From Euptelea pleiosperma (lineage: Eukaryota; Streptophyta; Magnoliopsida; Ranunculales; Eupteleaceae), in contig CM068548.1 of the NCBI GenBank assembly GCA_035048495.1, positions 9,661,464 to 9,725,463 of the forward strand: DNA of 64,000 bases, given 5' to 3'. The notes beneath the pieces are model-generated. The model was given only the letters and a program-made list of their open reading frames with translations, searched no databases and was not told where the DNA came from. The position numbers and the translations under genes are program-made. Positions 49,501-61,104 of this stretch are shown piece by piece. How positions within the stretch are numbered: the stretch's first letter is position 1; each line of letters opens with the position of its first letter.

Positions 49501-49790
49501 ACGTGTCACTCTTAGAGATTATTAACCGTACGGATGTCTAAACCATCCTTAAGTTAACCTGCATACCAAAAATCAACCTAATTGGTGATTTATGGGCGTT
49601 GAATCTGAGTACCCCAAAATAATGTTTGGATCCCACGGTTGAAAATGAACCCATGAAAAAGACTAAAATCAAACACTTAGAAACCCCCAACCAGACTGAT
49701 TTTTGGTACCCATGTCCATCTAAGGTTGGCTCAAACATCGGTACGGTTAATGATCTTAAGAGTATGCCATGTGGCATATTTAGGTACACC
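49497..49790. mobile_element. MITE core copy
   Basis: The arms GCCACGTGTCACTCTTAGAG and CTTAAGAGTATGCCATGTGG are inverted, with AACCGTACGGATGTCTAAAC and CATCGGTACGGTTAATGATC inside. Confidence 0.75.
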
Positions 49791-50790
49791 CTAGATGACC
49801 AGATAAAAAAATGTCAGGATCAAAATTTTTCTCGAATAAAAATAGGTGACATCCTTCCAAATCAAATTATTTTCAAACTACCAATAGCAAGGCCAAATTG
49901 CAGCCATACAAAAAAAAAAAAAAAATTGAGACATGAGAACTTGTTCCATTTACGACGTCTAAGACATGAACGACACGTATGGAAACCGAGAATCCAGTTC
50001 ATTTTATAGGACCACACTAGGCCCATAAAGCTGTGGTTTTTGGGCTCTCCGCCACCAAAATCGAACAGTATTCCAAAGGAATCATCGTCCATGCCCTATG
50101 CAAAGGTTTCCTTGGTATGGACTTGACCATGTTAAGGGGCCATGTTCTTAGAATCAATTTAGATTACAGTGCTCCCAAAATGCCCAAAGGATCTAAACCC
50201 CTAGATCACGCTGATGCGACTAAGGTATCAGTACTTTTGGATTCATACTCAGGAGTATAATAAGTCAATTTCAAAGCAATCAGTAAGCCATCCATGCATC
50301 GACAACGGCATGAACGGAGGAGACACGCGCGAACCAAAACATCAGAGCCACGTGGCACTTGAAGAAAATATGGGTGGGGGTTTTCCTTACAAGGTTTTAA
50401 TTTTGTAATTGTGACATGGGAGTTGTTTTTCGAGCGACGTGTCGCGTGCCATATTGTTGACCTAGTGAGAGGAGAAATAATTCGGGGGCCCTACATAGAA
50501 TCCTCGATAATCGTGTTGCAATGTGGTTCCTCTTTCGTGGGACATGTACCTAAAAAGTAAGATCAGCTTGAGTTAGTGCTTTTTTTAGTGTACGTGTCCT
50601 GCGAATGTAAACCTCGCAAACCTTTGCGAAATGACAAACATTTGTTGGGAAAATATTTGTATGGCTGAGGAAGGAAGAGCTGTTGGGGAAGAAGACCAAG
50701 GGAGATGAGAGAATCATTTGCCTACTGTTTGCAGCTGTTTGTAGATTAGACATACAAATGTGGCGGAAACATTTGAAGCGATTGACGACA
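49791..50790. other. Unassigned intergenic DNA
   Basis: No gene is recognised. Short frames on both strands at 49860-50400 show no known motif. A palindromic start like other MITEs (GCCACGTGGCACTTGAAG) occurs near 50347. Confidence 0.35.
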
Positions 50791-50799
50791 GATGTCGGT

Positions 50800-51010
50800 C
50801 TGAGCCATGTGACATGCGCGGTGGACCTACAGACCAAAAATCAGCCTGATTAGTGATTCTAAGAGTTCGATTGGAGTCTTTTTCTTGGGATTTTTTTTTT
50901 TACCGTAGGAATCAAGCATTATTTTGGGTACTCAAATCCAAAGGTTAGTGATCACTAATCAGGCTGATTTTTGTATGTAAGTCCACCTACAGACGGCCAC
51001 GGCCAAACGT
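50800..51010. mobile_element. MITE core copy, shortened
   Basis: The inverted arms GGTGGACCTACAGACCAAAA and GTATGTAAGTCCACCTACAG surround AATCAGCCTGATTAGTGATT and GATCACTAATCAGGCTGATT. The outer termini are missing. Confidence 0.7.
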
Positions 51011-51037
51011 GATTAGTCTCTTTCTCAAGAAAAGTAA

Positions 51038-51393
51038 AAGTTTGATGACAGTCCACAATATGAGCCATGTGTCATACTCTGACCGAATGGATGTTTTGCC
51101 AATCCCTAGCTAGACCTACAAACCAAAAATCAGCCTGATTAGTGATTTCAAACCTTTGGATTTTTATACCCCAAATAATGATCAAATTCCCAGAGTTAAA
51201 ATCATTTAGTGAAATTAACGACAATCCAACGCCTAGAAGTTACTAATCATGTTGATTTTTGGTTTGTAGGTCTACATATGGATTTAGCCAAACATCTATA
51301 CGGTTAGCGTACTCTAAGAATATGCCACGTGTGTCATATAGTGGACTGTCATCGGCCTACGACAGTCCGCTGTCATCAAAGCTTTTATCCCTC
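51038..51393. mobile_element. MITE, AGTAAAAGTTTGATGACAG variant
   Basis: The left end AGTAAAAGTTTGATGACAGT and right end CTGTCATCAAAGCTTTTATC are inverted. The core has TGACCGAATGGATGTTTTGC and its partner near 51290. It is a terminal variant of the GAGTAAAACTT family. Confidence 0.8.
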
Positions 51394-51684
51394 TAAGAAT
51401 ATGCCACGGGAGCTAATACAACAGTACGGACTGTGTCCATTGTCAAAGATTGACTCGAAAATTACACAAGTAAAAAACGATAAAATCGAATAACAGTACG
51501 TTTACGACTTTTGTCTGCTTCACATTTAATTTTATCTTTTTGTACACGTGGGTATCTTAGGAAGAGTTTCTAATAAGTTTTTAAGTCGTGCTACCCCACG
51601 GATAATGGGACAAAAATTTGTGCGGTTGGGTGGCACGTGATTGTTTTACAGGGGCTTCATCAACGTTGACCGACGGACCATAAT

Positions 51685-51965
51685 ATGATCCTAGTGGCAA
51701 TCTTAGAGACCACTGACCCTATGGACGTTTGGATCATCGCTGGCTGGACATACATGCCAAAATTCAACTTGATTAGTAACTTCTATCCATTGGATTAGTT
51801 TTTTCCGTGGTTTATTTTTAATTATGGATTTCGAGCATTATTCGGGGTGGTACTCAGATCCAAAGGTTAGAAATCACTATCAGGATGATTTTTGGTATGT
51901 AGATCTACCCATATACACGGCCAGTTGTCTCTAAGAGTGTGCCATGTGGTACAGTGTCAGCACTC
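51685..51965. mobile_element. MITE core copy, diverged
   Basis: The arms CTTAGAGACCACTGACCCTA and CAGTTGTCTCTAAGAGTGTG, with TGATTAGTAACTTCTATCCA at the centre. The ends are not resolved. Confidence 0.6.
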
Positions 51966-52189
51966 ATCAACGTTGATGATGGACCTCCCTTATTAAAGTT
52001 TTGCTCTTTAGGTGAGCGTCTAAAGCCCGAGTCATCACCAACCCTGGTTTTGAATTTATAATAGCATAGATAGATAAAATTTTGTCGGGTTATGCTTGGG
52101 GTAGCATTTTCTTTTTTTATTTAGAAGGAGCTTCTATTAAAAAAAATTCTCCATTGTGAACTGGCGAGATGAGCTAGGGCCTCAAAGCA

Positions 52190-52435
52190 GAGTAAAACTT
52201 TGATGACAGCAGCCTGTCAACGAAGTCGTTGACTACCACAGAGTTCTCTACACATACCCTAGTCCTTTTTCGCAACGTTTCCAAGTGAGTGTTTTGTAAG
52301 AATTTTTTTTTTATTATTACAAAAGTTTAAAAAAACACTTGGGTAGGTGGCAAAAAGCAGTCGGTACATGCCGAGAACTCTATACTAGTCATTGGCTTTG
52401 CTAATTAACAATCCGTTTTAATCGAAGTTTTACTC
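52190..52435. mobile_element. Mutator-type MITE, 246 bp
   Basis: The termini GAGTAAAACTTTGATGACAG and AATCGAAGTTTTACTC have a perfect 9-bp target duplication CTCAAAGCA (52181-52189 and 52436-52444). The interior shares GCCGAGAACTC and CATTGGCT words with 29223-29399 and not the common core. Confidence 0.9.
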
Positions 52436-52499
52436 CTCAAAGCATATCATCTTGGAATGGCTCAAAAGGGAGAGGGGTGGAGAGGAATCCAATGGTCCT

Positions 52500-54655
52500 T
52501 CCATGCATGAACAAGAAAATTGTAGCACGAACCTCACAAAGAGAATATCTTTTCCCAAGGGGGGACACTATAAATTGAACCCATACTTGAGAAAAGTCAT
52601 ACAAGTACTTGGCCTACGTTTGAATTGTCCACAAGGAGGCCTGCCTTTAGGGTCCAAGTACAGAGCGAAAGCGATTTGGGATCCCATAACATCTCAGGCA
52701 CGCACTAGTCAGATATTGTCCGCTTTAGGGTCATCCCTCTCACAGTTTTGCTCTTGGTACGTGCCCTATAGCATGCCCAAAAGGCCTACAACTAGTTTAG
52801 GTTCGGCTCGCCCTTATAGCCCAGGCTCCGGATGTTTCCCTATCTGATGTGGGACTAAACTCATGCACCCACCTGCCATTCCACCCAGTAACTCTGGCGT
52901 GGCGCACCAACTGGGCCATGATAATTCACCCCACCCGACAAGATGAGCCATCCTCGGCTCTGGTACTAATTGTAACGCCTCGGGCCCGCACTAGTCAAAT
53001 ATTGTCCGCTTTGGGGTCATCCCCCTCACGGTTTTGTTCTTGGTACGTGCCCTATAGCACGCCCAAAAGGCCTCTAACTAGTTTAGGTCCTGCTCGCCCT
53101 TATAGCCCAGGCTCCGGACGCTTTCCTATCTGATGTGGGACTAAACTCATGCACCCACCTACCATTCCACCCAGTAACTCTAGCGTGGCGCACCGACTGG
53201 GTCATGACAGATCCCGTAATTAAGATGGTGCGGAGACAACTAGCAGGTTAGAAAGGGAAATATCTGTCCAGAGAAAGAAAACTAGTGCTCATAAAGAGTA
53301 TTGTTGCTAGTATCCCAGTATACTTCCTCTCTTTGTTTTTCATCTCGGCTAGTGTTGTATCTATTACGGAGAGGATCATGAGAAACCTTTTGTGGGATGA
53401 TAAGGATGGTGAATTCCAAAATCACTTGGTGAAGTGGGATCAAGTTCGTGTGCCTAAGGATCGAGGGGGGTTTAGGTATCAAAACGAAAAATCAAAATTA
53501 TGAATACACATCTCCTAGGCAAATGGATTTGGAGATTTTGGAATGAAAGGAGCAACTTATAGCGTTGGGTGATAGTTAGGAAATATGCAGAGAAGCCAGG
53601 GGGTTGGACATCTCTAGAGTCTAGATTGCCTTACGGGTACGGTGTGTGGAGAGGTAATTTCAAGGTTAAGGACCGTATTCTAGAGGGTGTCAGCTTAATG
53701 ATAAGCAACAGGACTAGGGTGGGATTTTGGGAGGACACATGGTGTGGAGATATCTGCCTGAAGGAGACTTTTCCACGACTTTACTCTTTGTCACATCGGA
53801 AATGACAATTCATTGTTTCATTTTGGAACCAATCTGAACATGAAAGTTTTTTGGACCTTGATTTAAGGAGAAATCTTTTTGAATGGGAAAGGGATCAATA
53901 AACAATTCTGATGGACTTGTTGCAGTATTAAAGACTCACCCCTAGTAAGGAAGACTACTATTCTTGGATTCATTACAAATCAGGATTCTTCTCGGTCACC
54001 TCTTGTTATACCTTTCTTACTTGCCCGACCTCCCCGGCCCTGTATACTAGAGATCCAAAATTTGGAAAGCAAAAGTGCCCTGAAAAATTATATTCTTTGC
54101 TTGGACCTCCACCTTGAATAAACTTCTGACCATTAACAATTTGATTGCTAGAAAATAGATCTTGGTTAATTATTGCATTATGTACAAGGTGAACGGGGAG
54201 AGCAAAGATCACCCCTTGTTACATTGTATGTTCGCCAGACAGATTTGGGCATATTTTTTTAACCTAGTGGGTCTATGTTGGGGTATGCCAGCAATCATTG
54301 GGGATCTACTGGGAGGATGGCCTAAGATCACACTATCTCCTAAAGGGAGACTCTTATGGAGGATGTTACCGCACGGCGGGGTGTTGGGGCATATGCTTGG
54401 AAAGGAACAAGATGACTTTTAGAGGAGAAGAGAAAACCATCCAGGACACTATCGTAAGTATTAAATCATTCATATTCTATCGGGGAAATGTATCCCCCAT
54501 CTTCAAAGGCACCTTTTTTGATGATATGGTTTTTAGGTTTGATGCTCTGTTAGTTGGTTAGTAGAGAAGGTTGTATGTGATTCTATTTTGAGTTCTATTT
54601 CTTTTGTACTTTGAGATCTCCTTTTCTATTAAAATATTTGGACTTATCAAAAAAA
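52500..54655 (+). mobile_element. L1-type LINE fragment split by a TRIM
   Basis: Plus-strand ORF2 remains run GGLPLGSKYRAKAIWDP (to 52680), then after the TRIM VIKMVRRQLAG, KYLS, LVLIKSIVASIPVYFLSLFF and IMRNLLWDDKDG (53285-53420). These are followed by VGFWEDTWCGDICLKETFPR (53729-53790) and zf-RVT (ESKDHPLLHCMFARQIW, about 54190). The 3' end is an A-rich tail (TTATCAAAAAAATAAAA). Stops and frameshifts are common. Confidence 0.88.
52685..53209 (-). mobile_element. TRIM retroelement, 525 bp, nested in a LINE
   Basis: Two 239-bp direct repeats (52685-52923 and 52971-53209) are separated by only 47 bp. On the minus strand the primer-binding site ATTAGTACCAGAGCC follows the 5' LTR directly. A perfect 5-bp duplication GATCC flanks it (52680-52684 and 53210-53214). 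Removing one copy plus the element rejoins the LINE reading AIWDP-VIKM. The LTR contains AGTCCCACATCAGATAGGAA and GGGCTATAAGG promoter-like words. Confidence 0.93.
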
Positions 54656-55860
54656 TAAAATTAGGAGACTAGTGGTCACTAGTGATCAGTATGCAAATTG
54701 TTGCATACTTCTAGAATATGCAAATGTGGTAAGAAGGTGACACGTAGTAACTGAACCCCATGTTAACCAATGTATTTGCAACCTCCCTCTTAACCGGGGG
54801 GGGGGGGGGGGTTTCTGGCCGTATTTGCATACTCTAAGATCTATGTAGTCGAACTCTAAGATCTATGTAGTCGAACTGCCCCTTTGTCTAGCTATGTGTA
54901 TCCAATGTCAATTCCAAGGGTGAAGCTTGTTACAATGATCATCATGACCCCAAGAAAATCCCATGTGTCAATTTTTAGTTGGTCAGAGGCCGCAGAATAT
55001 ACAGCTAAATGGGATTTAAAAGATGTGATTTTCTTGCATTTTCATAGAAATCGCATGTATTGAGAATCATTTAGGGACCGTTTGGAAATCCCATGTTTTT
55101 AGGACCTAGTCCAATCTTAATTAGAAAATTCAAAAAATTATGCACGAACAATACAAATTATTAAAAAAGAATAAAAAATTTGAACCGAGCAACGTTGTAT
55201 TCGAAGGTTTGGAAAAATTCGCACATTTTTTAATATGATCGAATTATTCTCGAATAATTCACGGCTTTTTCCGTATTTTATTACCAGATTATTTAGTTTT
55301 GAAAATGAAAAATCATTTTATAAAAAAAAAATCAATAATAGACTTACGGATGGGTTAAAAGCCCATGATGAAAAATGCCAAGATCCAACGACTATGAAAC
55401 AACAATAAAGTTGATTTTTGGTATCTAAGTCAACAAGAGGGGGGCCAAAGAGTGTGTCACGTGGCCTGTTGAGGAAGAATGTATCAAACTCTTGAAACAG
55501 TCTTCCGTGTCAATGGTTTCTTCCAAAATAGTGGGCCCACCTACATGTCAGGTAATCAGGTATCGGGTATGAGTATTGTAGACCGTTTCGTATGGGTATC
55601 CAAAGGGAACTGGATGGGGAGGGTTATGCTTTCTTATCAGTATTTTTGGCTGTGCGGTGCCCACTTGGGCATGGACAGTCTGTAGAAGATGGGCTTTTTT
55701 TCCGATTAGATGGGGCCCATAAGGGTAAGACTAGAAAGGTCGTGAGTTCAGGGAGCTGTCTTGTCCTGTCCCTCCCGCGTGCAACACGCCTCAGTTAGAG
55801 TGCAGTCCGTCTGACCGTACTGTATGTTTTCCTGGCAGCAGTGGGGAGGAAGGGGAAAAA
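54656..55860. other. Unassigned intergenic DNA
   Basis: No gene is seen. A 16-base G run lies at 54796-54811 and the 25-bp phrase CTCTAAGATCTATGTAGTCGA is doubled at about 54832-54877. A half MITE core lies at about 55400-55500. Confidence 0.4.
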
Positions 55861-55866
55861 TCTATG

Positions 55867-56048
55867 ATACTGACTTCTGTATCCAAAATTTGAAGCAGAA
55901 GTCCCTCAATTTGCCACGTAGTGGACTCTTTGTGGCCCACTGCCTCCCCGAATGTTTGGCCCACACCTTGATGGGCCCACACAACAAAAATTAGTGTGAT
56001 TAGTATTCCTAGCCATTTCCCACACTGGAAATTATGGGTTGTTCTTTG
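55867..56048. mobile_element. Half MITE, GACTTCTGTATC family
   Basis: The left part of the same family as 56053-56432: GACTTCTGTATCCAAAATTT, then GCAGAAGTCCCTCAATTTGC, then the core to AGCCATTTCC. It is directly followed by a complete copy. Confidence 0.65.
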
Positions 56049-56052
56049 ATGC

Positions 56053-56432
56053 AGACTTCTGTATCAAATTTTGATGCAGAAGTCCCTCAAATTGCAACTT
56101 ATAGACTCGATCGGGCCCTCTTGCCCCTGAACGTTTGGCCCACTCTATGATTGACCTACACACCAAAAAACAGCGTGATTCGTGATTTCTAGCCATAGGA
56201 TTTGAGCACTTTTTCGTCATGGTCTTTATGAACCGGCCTATGAGTTGGTTCCAAGCCCATGATGAAAAAGTGATCAAATCCAATGGCTAGGAATCACTAA
56301 TCACACTGTTTTTTGGTGTGTAGGTCCACCAAGGTGTGGGCCAAACATTCAGTCAGCTAGAGGACCTGAAAGAGTGTACTAAGTGGCAAATTGAGGGACT
56401 TCTGCATCAAAATTTTGATACAGAAGTCGGTC
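56053..56432. mobile_element. MITE, GACTTCTGTATC family
   Basis: A 380-bp element with about 44-bp inverted ends (GACTTCTGTATCAAATTTTG and CAAAATTTTGATACAGAAGTC), each end itself palindromic. The core arms CTTTTTCGTCATGG and CCATGATGAAAAAG form the central stem. No target duplication is seen. Confidence 0.85.
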
Positions 56433-56482
56433 TCATAGACTTTTCCGGAAATTATTACTTCCAGAGCCCATATTTGTTTCAT

Positions 56483-56812
56483 CGGTCGTAATGTAACATG
56501 CTATACCTGACGCTTAGCGCGATTTTGTTGCACACCGCGGCCTTATGGGCCCACTGACAGTATGGATGTTTAGTAGACATTCATACAAAAAATCAGCTTG
56601 TTCAATGATTTTTAGCCGTTCGTTTTAGTCTCAAAAATATGGTCAAATCCAATGGCTAGAAACACGTCATAAAAAGTACTAAAATCTAATGGCTAGAAAT
56701 TATCAATCAGGGTAATTTATTGTGTGTATATGCACCAAAGGGTAGGCTAAACATCCATTGCAAAAATCGTTCTACCTGACGCCTTTTGGCATCAGGTATA
56801 CCTTGTTTCATT
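56483..56812. mobile_element. MITE, GATGTAACAAGGTATACCTG family
   Basis: The left end AATGTAACATGCTATACCTG and right end CATCAGGTATACCTTGTTTC are inverted. The core has CCACTGACAGTATGGATGTT. A relative is complete at 59344-59714. Confidence 0.65.
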
Positions 56813-57889
56813 GCAGACATTGTTTAGGGCAAGAAAGCAAAATGTGCTCCAACACTGCCAGTGTAGCGTCATAGTTTACACGGTACTGTCGGTCCATGCC
56901 CAGGAGGAAGTTAGTCAGGTCAACAGTCGGTGTAAAAAATCGGGTTAAATTCTGCACATGAATCCAAATTTGTTGATTTTTGACTTGCTATACAATTTAA
57001 GGACAAAATAAGATTCATGTTATCAACTCCATTGTCAGCACTTGTTGGGTATTGAAAAACGTGTTATTTCAACTAGGGAATGCCGCGTGTGATGCATGTG
57101 CACGTTACGCATGGCAACACCTTACACGTGGCGCACATTTAAAGACCACTGACCGTGTAGATGTTTTTCCTATCTCTATGTGGAACTACCTATGAAAAAT
57201 CATCTTGATTAGCAACTTTTATCCATTGGATTAGAGTCTTTTTCAAAGTTTATTTTGAACCGTAGATTTTTAACATTGAATGCGTTGCAGGGTGACGTGT
57301 GCTTGCAAGGTGACGTCCAATTTGACATTCGAGAGATCAAAAAGTTCCTATCATATAATTAAATTGAAGAAAAGAAAAGAATAAAAATAAAGATATTTAT
57401 AGGATTTTGGAGTTTAACGTGAGGCACACAAAAAGGGCCTTCGTGCGTTAATAGTAGAATAGATATTTACAAAAAAAAAATTATTTTATAAATTAAAAAC
57501 ACATTTTTTAAGGAGCATTCAACGATGGAATGTAACGTTTCAAAGTCTACGAACGTATGCAAACTAGATTTCTCCCTCCATTTGATATCTTTTATTATGT
57601 GTGGCCCACGTTTAATTTAAGTTTTATTTTGTTAGACAAGAAAATGAACCAAACAATCTTGAAAATGATAGCATTATGTGTAGGGTTGTAAGATATTACA
57701 ACTCTAATTAAATTGCAACTCCGTTTTTAGTCTTCTTTCCTTTGATGGGAGAGATTAGGGAGACAATATAAATGCACAAGAGCCCCGTTGAGATTAGGGT
57801 TTCAAAAAAGGTGAAGACTACATCCTCCTAGCTCTAACTTCTATGCACCTTGTTGCATTATGTTGAGTTGATCCACTCTCATTGAGAGT

Positions 57890-58345
57890 TTATGTGGTGG
57901 GGCCTTGAAGACTGCTGTGTACATTCTCAATAGCGTGCCTAGTAAATTTGTACCTAAAACTCCCATTGAGCTCTGGTCTGGGAGAAAGCCTAACCTAGGT
58001 CATTCGCACGTTTGGGGTTGTACATCAGAAGCCAACAATTATAAGCTAGCCATGCAAAAGTTTGATCCCAGGACTGTGAGTTGTTACTTCATTGCATTCT
58101 CTAAGAGATCTAGGGGATATAGATTTTACTGTCCATCAAAACCAATTGATATCATGTTCCATACCCCATTGTAGCACAATTGAAAGCGATAGCACCAGCA
58201 AATGTTCGAAGCCCAATAGTCGTTTCTAGATCCAGTAGAGTTGGGAAACTGATAATACCCAATTTCTACGAAGTCTATCTTGAGGAAGGCAATGTAGACA
58301 GTGTACCAATGATACGACCAGTGACATTTGAAGCTGAAAATTAAA
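57890..58345 (+). pseudogene. Copia integrase C-terminal fragment
   Basis: Encodes ALKTAVYILNSVPSKFVPKT, PIELWSGRKPN, HVWGCTSEA and DPRTVSCYFIAFSKRSRGYRFYC. This is the conserved end of copia integrase before the reverse transcriptase. A stop at 58172 follows, then decayed linker sequence. The downstream frame at about 58490-58560 resembles the RT start (EGIDYEETF) and then breaks off. Confidence 0.88.
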
Positions 58346-58604
58346 TCAAATGTTTCATTTCATCCGAGAAAAGCCATCTCTTTCTCAACAATGTCTTTTT
58401 CAAAAATCTATTTCTAAAGAAAAGAAAATAGAGTTCGTGTGGTAGTGGTATTAGTTGGGTTCAAGTGGGTGTTCGTTTTTTGCAAAGGGGTACTCGCAGA
58501 AGGAAGGAATTGACTATGAGGAGACCTTCTTATTAGTTTTTAAGGACTTTCAGAATAACATATACATAGTATGTATGTGACGCAACTGGACCACAAGTGG
58601 GGGA

Positions 58605-59140
58605 TTTATTGAAATAAATCTACTATAATAAAGTTATACATAGCCCGCATTGCAAAAGTAAAGAATAAAAACTTATCGAAAATTGCAGTACTAGTACTTA
58701 ACCATGGAATAGTCTTGCATTGAGTAGTGGTGCATTGATATTCATGATCCAATATTAATAGCATATTTAAGCGAAATTAAAGATAAAACTAAACGGAAGT
58801 CACGTTTTTCTCTTTTAATTAAGTGGTTGATTTTTAAAATAATAAAGTACTCACAATAAATGTTTTTTTTATAATTCAAAAGAATCATTTTCTAAAATTA
58901 ATGTATTAATTAAATGAAAGCCAAGAAAAAATATTTTAATATTTCCCATTGTGTGTGGCCCACACTTAATCTAAGGTTTATTGAAGCCGAAATTAATCAA
59001 TTTAATTAAGTGTTAGACAAGAAAATGAATCAAACATATGTGCAAATTTGGTGTTTTTGGGAAAAAAAAGTTGTAGGAGATTACAAATTCTAGTTAAAGT
59101 GCTACCCCTTTTAGTCTATCTTTTCTTTGATGGAAGGGAT
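58605..59140. other. Start of the presumed copia 3' LTR
   Basis: AT-rich sequence following the purine tract, ending at the CCGTTATAACGG-type MITE. No coding content is seen. A frame at 59048-59350 crosses the MITE boundary and is not a gene. Confidence 0.5.
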
Positions 59141-59894
59141 CAAAGTTTAAAAAATGGCCGTTATAACGAAAATAACGGCCGTTATAACGGATTCGGACCT
59201 ACCCCGTTACGTTATGGACCGTTAAAACGCCCAGAAAATAACGGCCGTTATAATGAAAATAACGATCGTTATTTTCTGGAAAATTTTGTGAAAAATAACG
59301 GCTGTTATTTTCGTTTTTTTCCATTATTTTCCGTTAGGAAAAAGATGTAACAAGGTTTGCCTGAAACTGTTCATTTGCGGAAGCGGCATTTTTAGTAGTC
59401 ACCGCTGCCATCTGGGCCCACTAACCGTACAGATGTTTATCCCATCCCTTGTTGACCAAAAAGCATCTTGATTGGTAATCTATAACCATTAGATTTTAAC
59501 ACTTTTTAAGGCGTTCTAATAGCCGTTGAATGCAACCATTTTTTGAGTACTAAAACCAACGGCTAAAAATCATTAAACAAGCTGATTTTTTGTATGAATG
59601 TCTATTAAGGGGTGGGCTAAACATCCATACGGTCAGTGGGCCCAGATGGCAGTGACAACTGACAAAAATGCCGCTTCCGCAAATGAAAAGATCTCAGGTA
59701 TACCTCGTTACATCACGACCCTTTCCATTATATTCCATTATTTTCCATTTTTGCATTGTTTCCATTTTCTTCATTATTTTCGTTATTTTCCTGTTTTTTA
59801 CATTTTTGCCCCTGACCGTTTTTTTTCGTTATAACGGAAAAAACGGTAACGCCCCCAGTCCGTTATACAGTTATAACGGTCCCCTTTAAACCTT
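59141..59894. mobile_element. Palindromic CCGTTATAACGG-type MITE in a copia LTR
   Basis: Ends CAAAGTTTAAA and TTTAAACCTT, with an 8-9-bp target duplication (G)GAAGGGAT at 59132-59140 and 59895-59903. The other LTR (about 57735-57760, TTTGATGGGAGAGATTAGGG) shows the uninterrupted site. The interior is rich in AACGGCCGTTATAACG. A second MITE (59344-59714) is nested inside. Confidence 0.88.
59344..59714. mobile_element. MITE nested in a MITE, GATGTAACAAGG family
   Basis: The ends GATGTAACAAGGTTTGCCTG and CAGGTATACCTCGTTACATC, with inner TTTGCGGAAGCGGCATTTTT and AAAAATGCCGCTTCCGCAAA, are inverted. The core has ACCGTACAGATGTTTATCCC. No target duplication was identified. The host palindromic element resumes afterwards with TTTCCATTATATTCC. 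Confidence 0.88.
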
Positions 59895-60065
59895 GGAAGG
59901 GATTAAAAAGACAATATGAAAGCACATATAGGGGGCGTCCCATACTTATCAGCCCTATTACAAGGGCATCATTAATATTAGGGTTTCAGAAAAGGTGAAG
60001 ATTTCCTGCTCTTAGCTCTAAATTTCTCTACACCTTGCCATGATCAACACCAGAGTTTCGTGTAG

Positions 60066-60690
60066 GTGACGATTGTGTTCTCTACTCCCAAGTTCAACTA
60101 CGAATCACTAAAAATCATGAATACAGATATGTGGTTGATTTTAATTTGAGTATGAACTATGTTATTATGCAAGATAACCATCATTAGGGTATGGTTTCTG
60201 TACTTCTTACACTCCAAATATTTGGGATAAAGCGTATAGATAATTATGAAGGCAAAATTTGATCCAAAAAGAAGTAAAATGAGATTAACATTTTATAGGC
60301 TATTATCAGTATGGCCATGTGGGTCACCCTGACCATAACCCCATTTTAGAATATTCTCATATCTTGTCAAATTGGCCTCTTAGTTGATAATTTTCTGAAT
60401 TAGTCGCTTATAATATGGCTGAAACTTTCAATTGTTCGGAAAAGTTCACGAGTCTTGTATGCCGTATAAGTATTCACGAATATTTTTGAATTATTCCTGA
60501 ATTGATCTGAAAACATATTTTTTAAGAGAAAAATTATGAATTATTGTTTTTTTAAATTTTTTTTATCAATTTTTCGAATGAAAATTAGTTTTTTCGTAAA
60601 TTAATTACAAAAAAAATTAAAAAGAGAGGGAAATGAATTTTCACTGGAGTGGATGAACTGGTAGAATGGGTTGTGTACGGAGCAATATGA
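60066..60690. other. Unassigned AT-rich DNA
   Basis: No gene or repeat is recognised. Confidence 0.4.
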
Positions 60691-60715
60691 GAGTGGAAAT
60701 ACGAAAACATTTGGG

Positions 60716-60840
60716 TCGTGGAGGAAGCAAAACGGGCAGTGGAAAAAAAATTCCAAGGAAGATTTGGTTCACAGGTCGAAGTGACCATAAATGGTGACAC
60801 AGCACCATCAGTGCTCAAAAAACACTACCCACCAACAGTA
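60716..60840 (+). other. Unrecognised short coding-like segment
   Basis: The frame KYENIWVVEEAKRAVEKKFQ followed by GRFGSQVEVTINGDTAPSVL has a protein-like composition, unlike the surrounding repeats. It then runs into MITE-like sequence. The frame stays open to 60972. It could be a captured exon, a decayed exon or chance. I do not recognise the family. Confidence 0.25.
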
Positions 60841-61104
60841 TTAACGATTATGAATACGATGGCACGTAAGGGTGGTGGGGGAACGATCAATTTGATGGGC
60901 CCACCAAAGAGATCTTTTCTTCCAAAAACCAACTTGATTGGTCTGATGATCCTAAATATTCGATCTGTATAGACTACTTTCATCATGGTTCCTTGGTGAG
61001 GCCCATTGGATGATAAAGCATCCAAAATAACGCGAGACATTTAATCGCTGGTCCCACATTTAAGCATGCTGCTTTCAGGACGGGCCACCCGGTTGACTTA
61101 GGGG

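Larger units (their letters stand above)
57470..60065 (+). mobile_element. Copia LTR-retrotransposon remnant
   Basis: Two related segments, 57590-57880 and about 58945-60065 (minus a nested insertion), share TGTGTGGCCCAC, GTTAGACAAGAAAATGAA, ATTAGGGTTTCA(A/G)AAAAGGTGAAGA and TAGCTCTAA. They look like the LTRs. Between them lies a piece of pol (57890-58560) and a purine tract CACAAGTGGGGGAT (about 58592) just before the 3' LTR. Most of pol is deleted. The exact 5' LTR start is uncertain. Confidence 0.72.

Noticed and set aside
52452..53133. Two adjacent similar ORFs (131 and 94 codons) that look like a duplicated gene
   Set aside because: They are the two LTRs of a TRIM plus the host LINE sequence. 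The shared peptide simply translates the direct repeat.
52685..53209. Cassandra-type TRIM carrying 5S rRNA sequence
   Set aside because: The LTR lacks the 5S internal control region, so this is another TRIM family.
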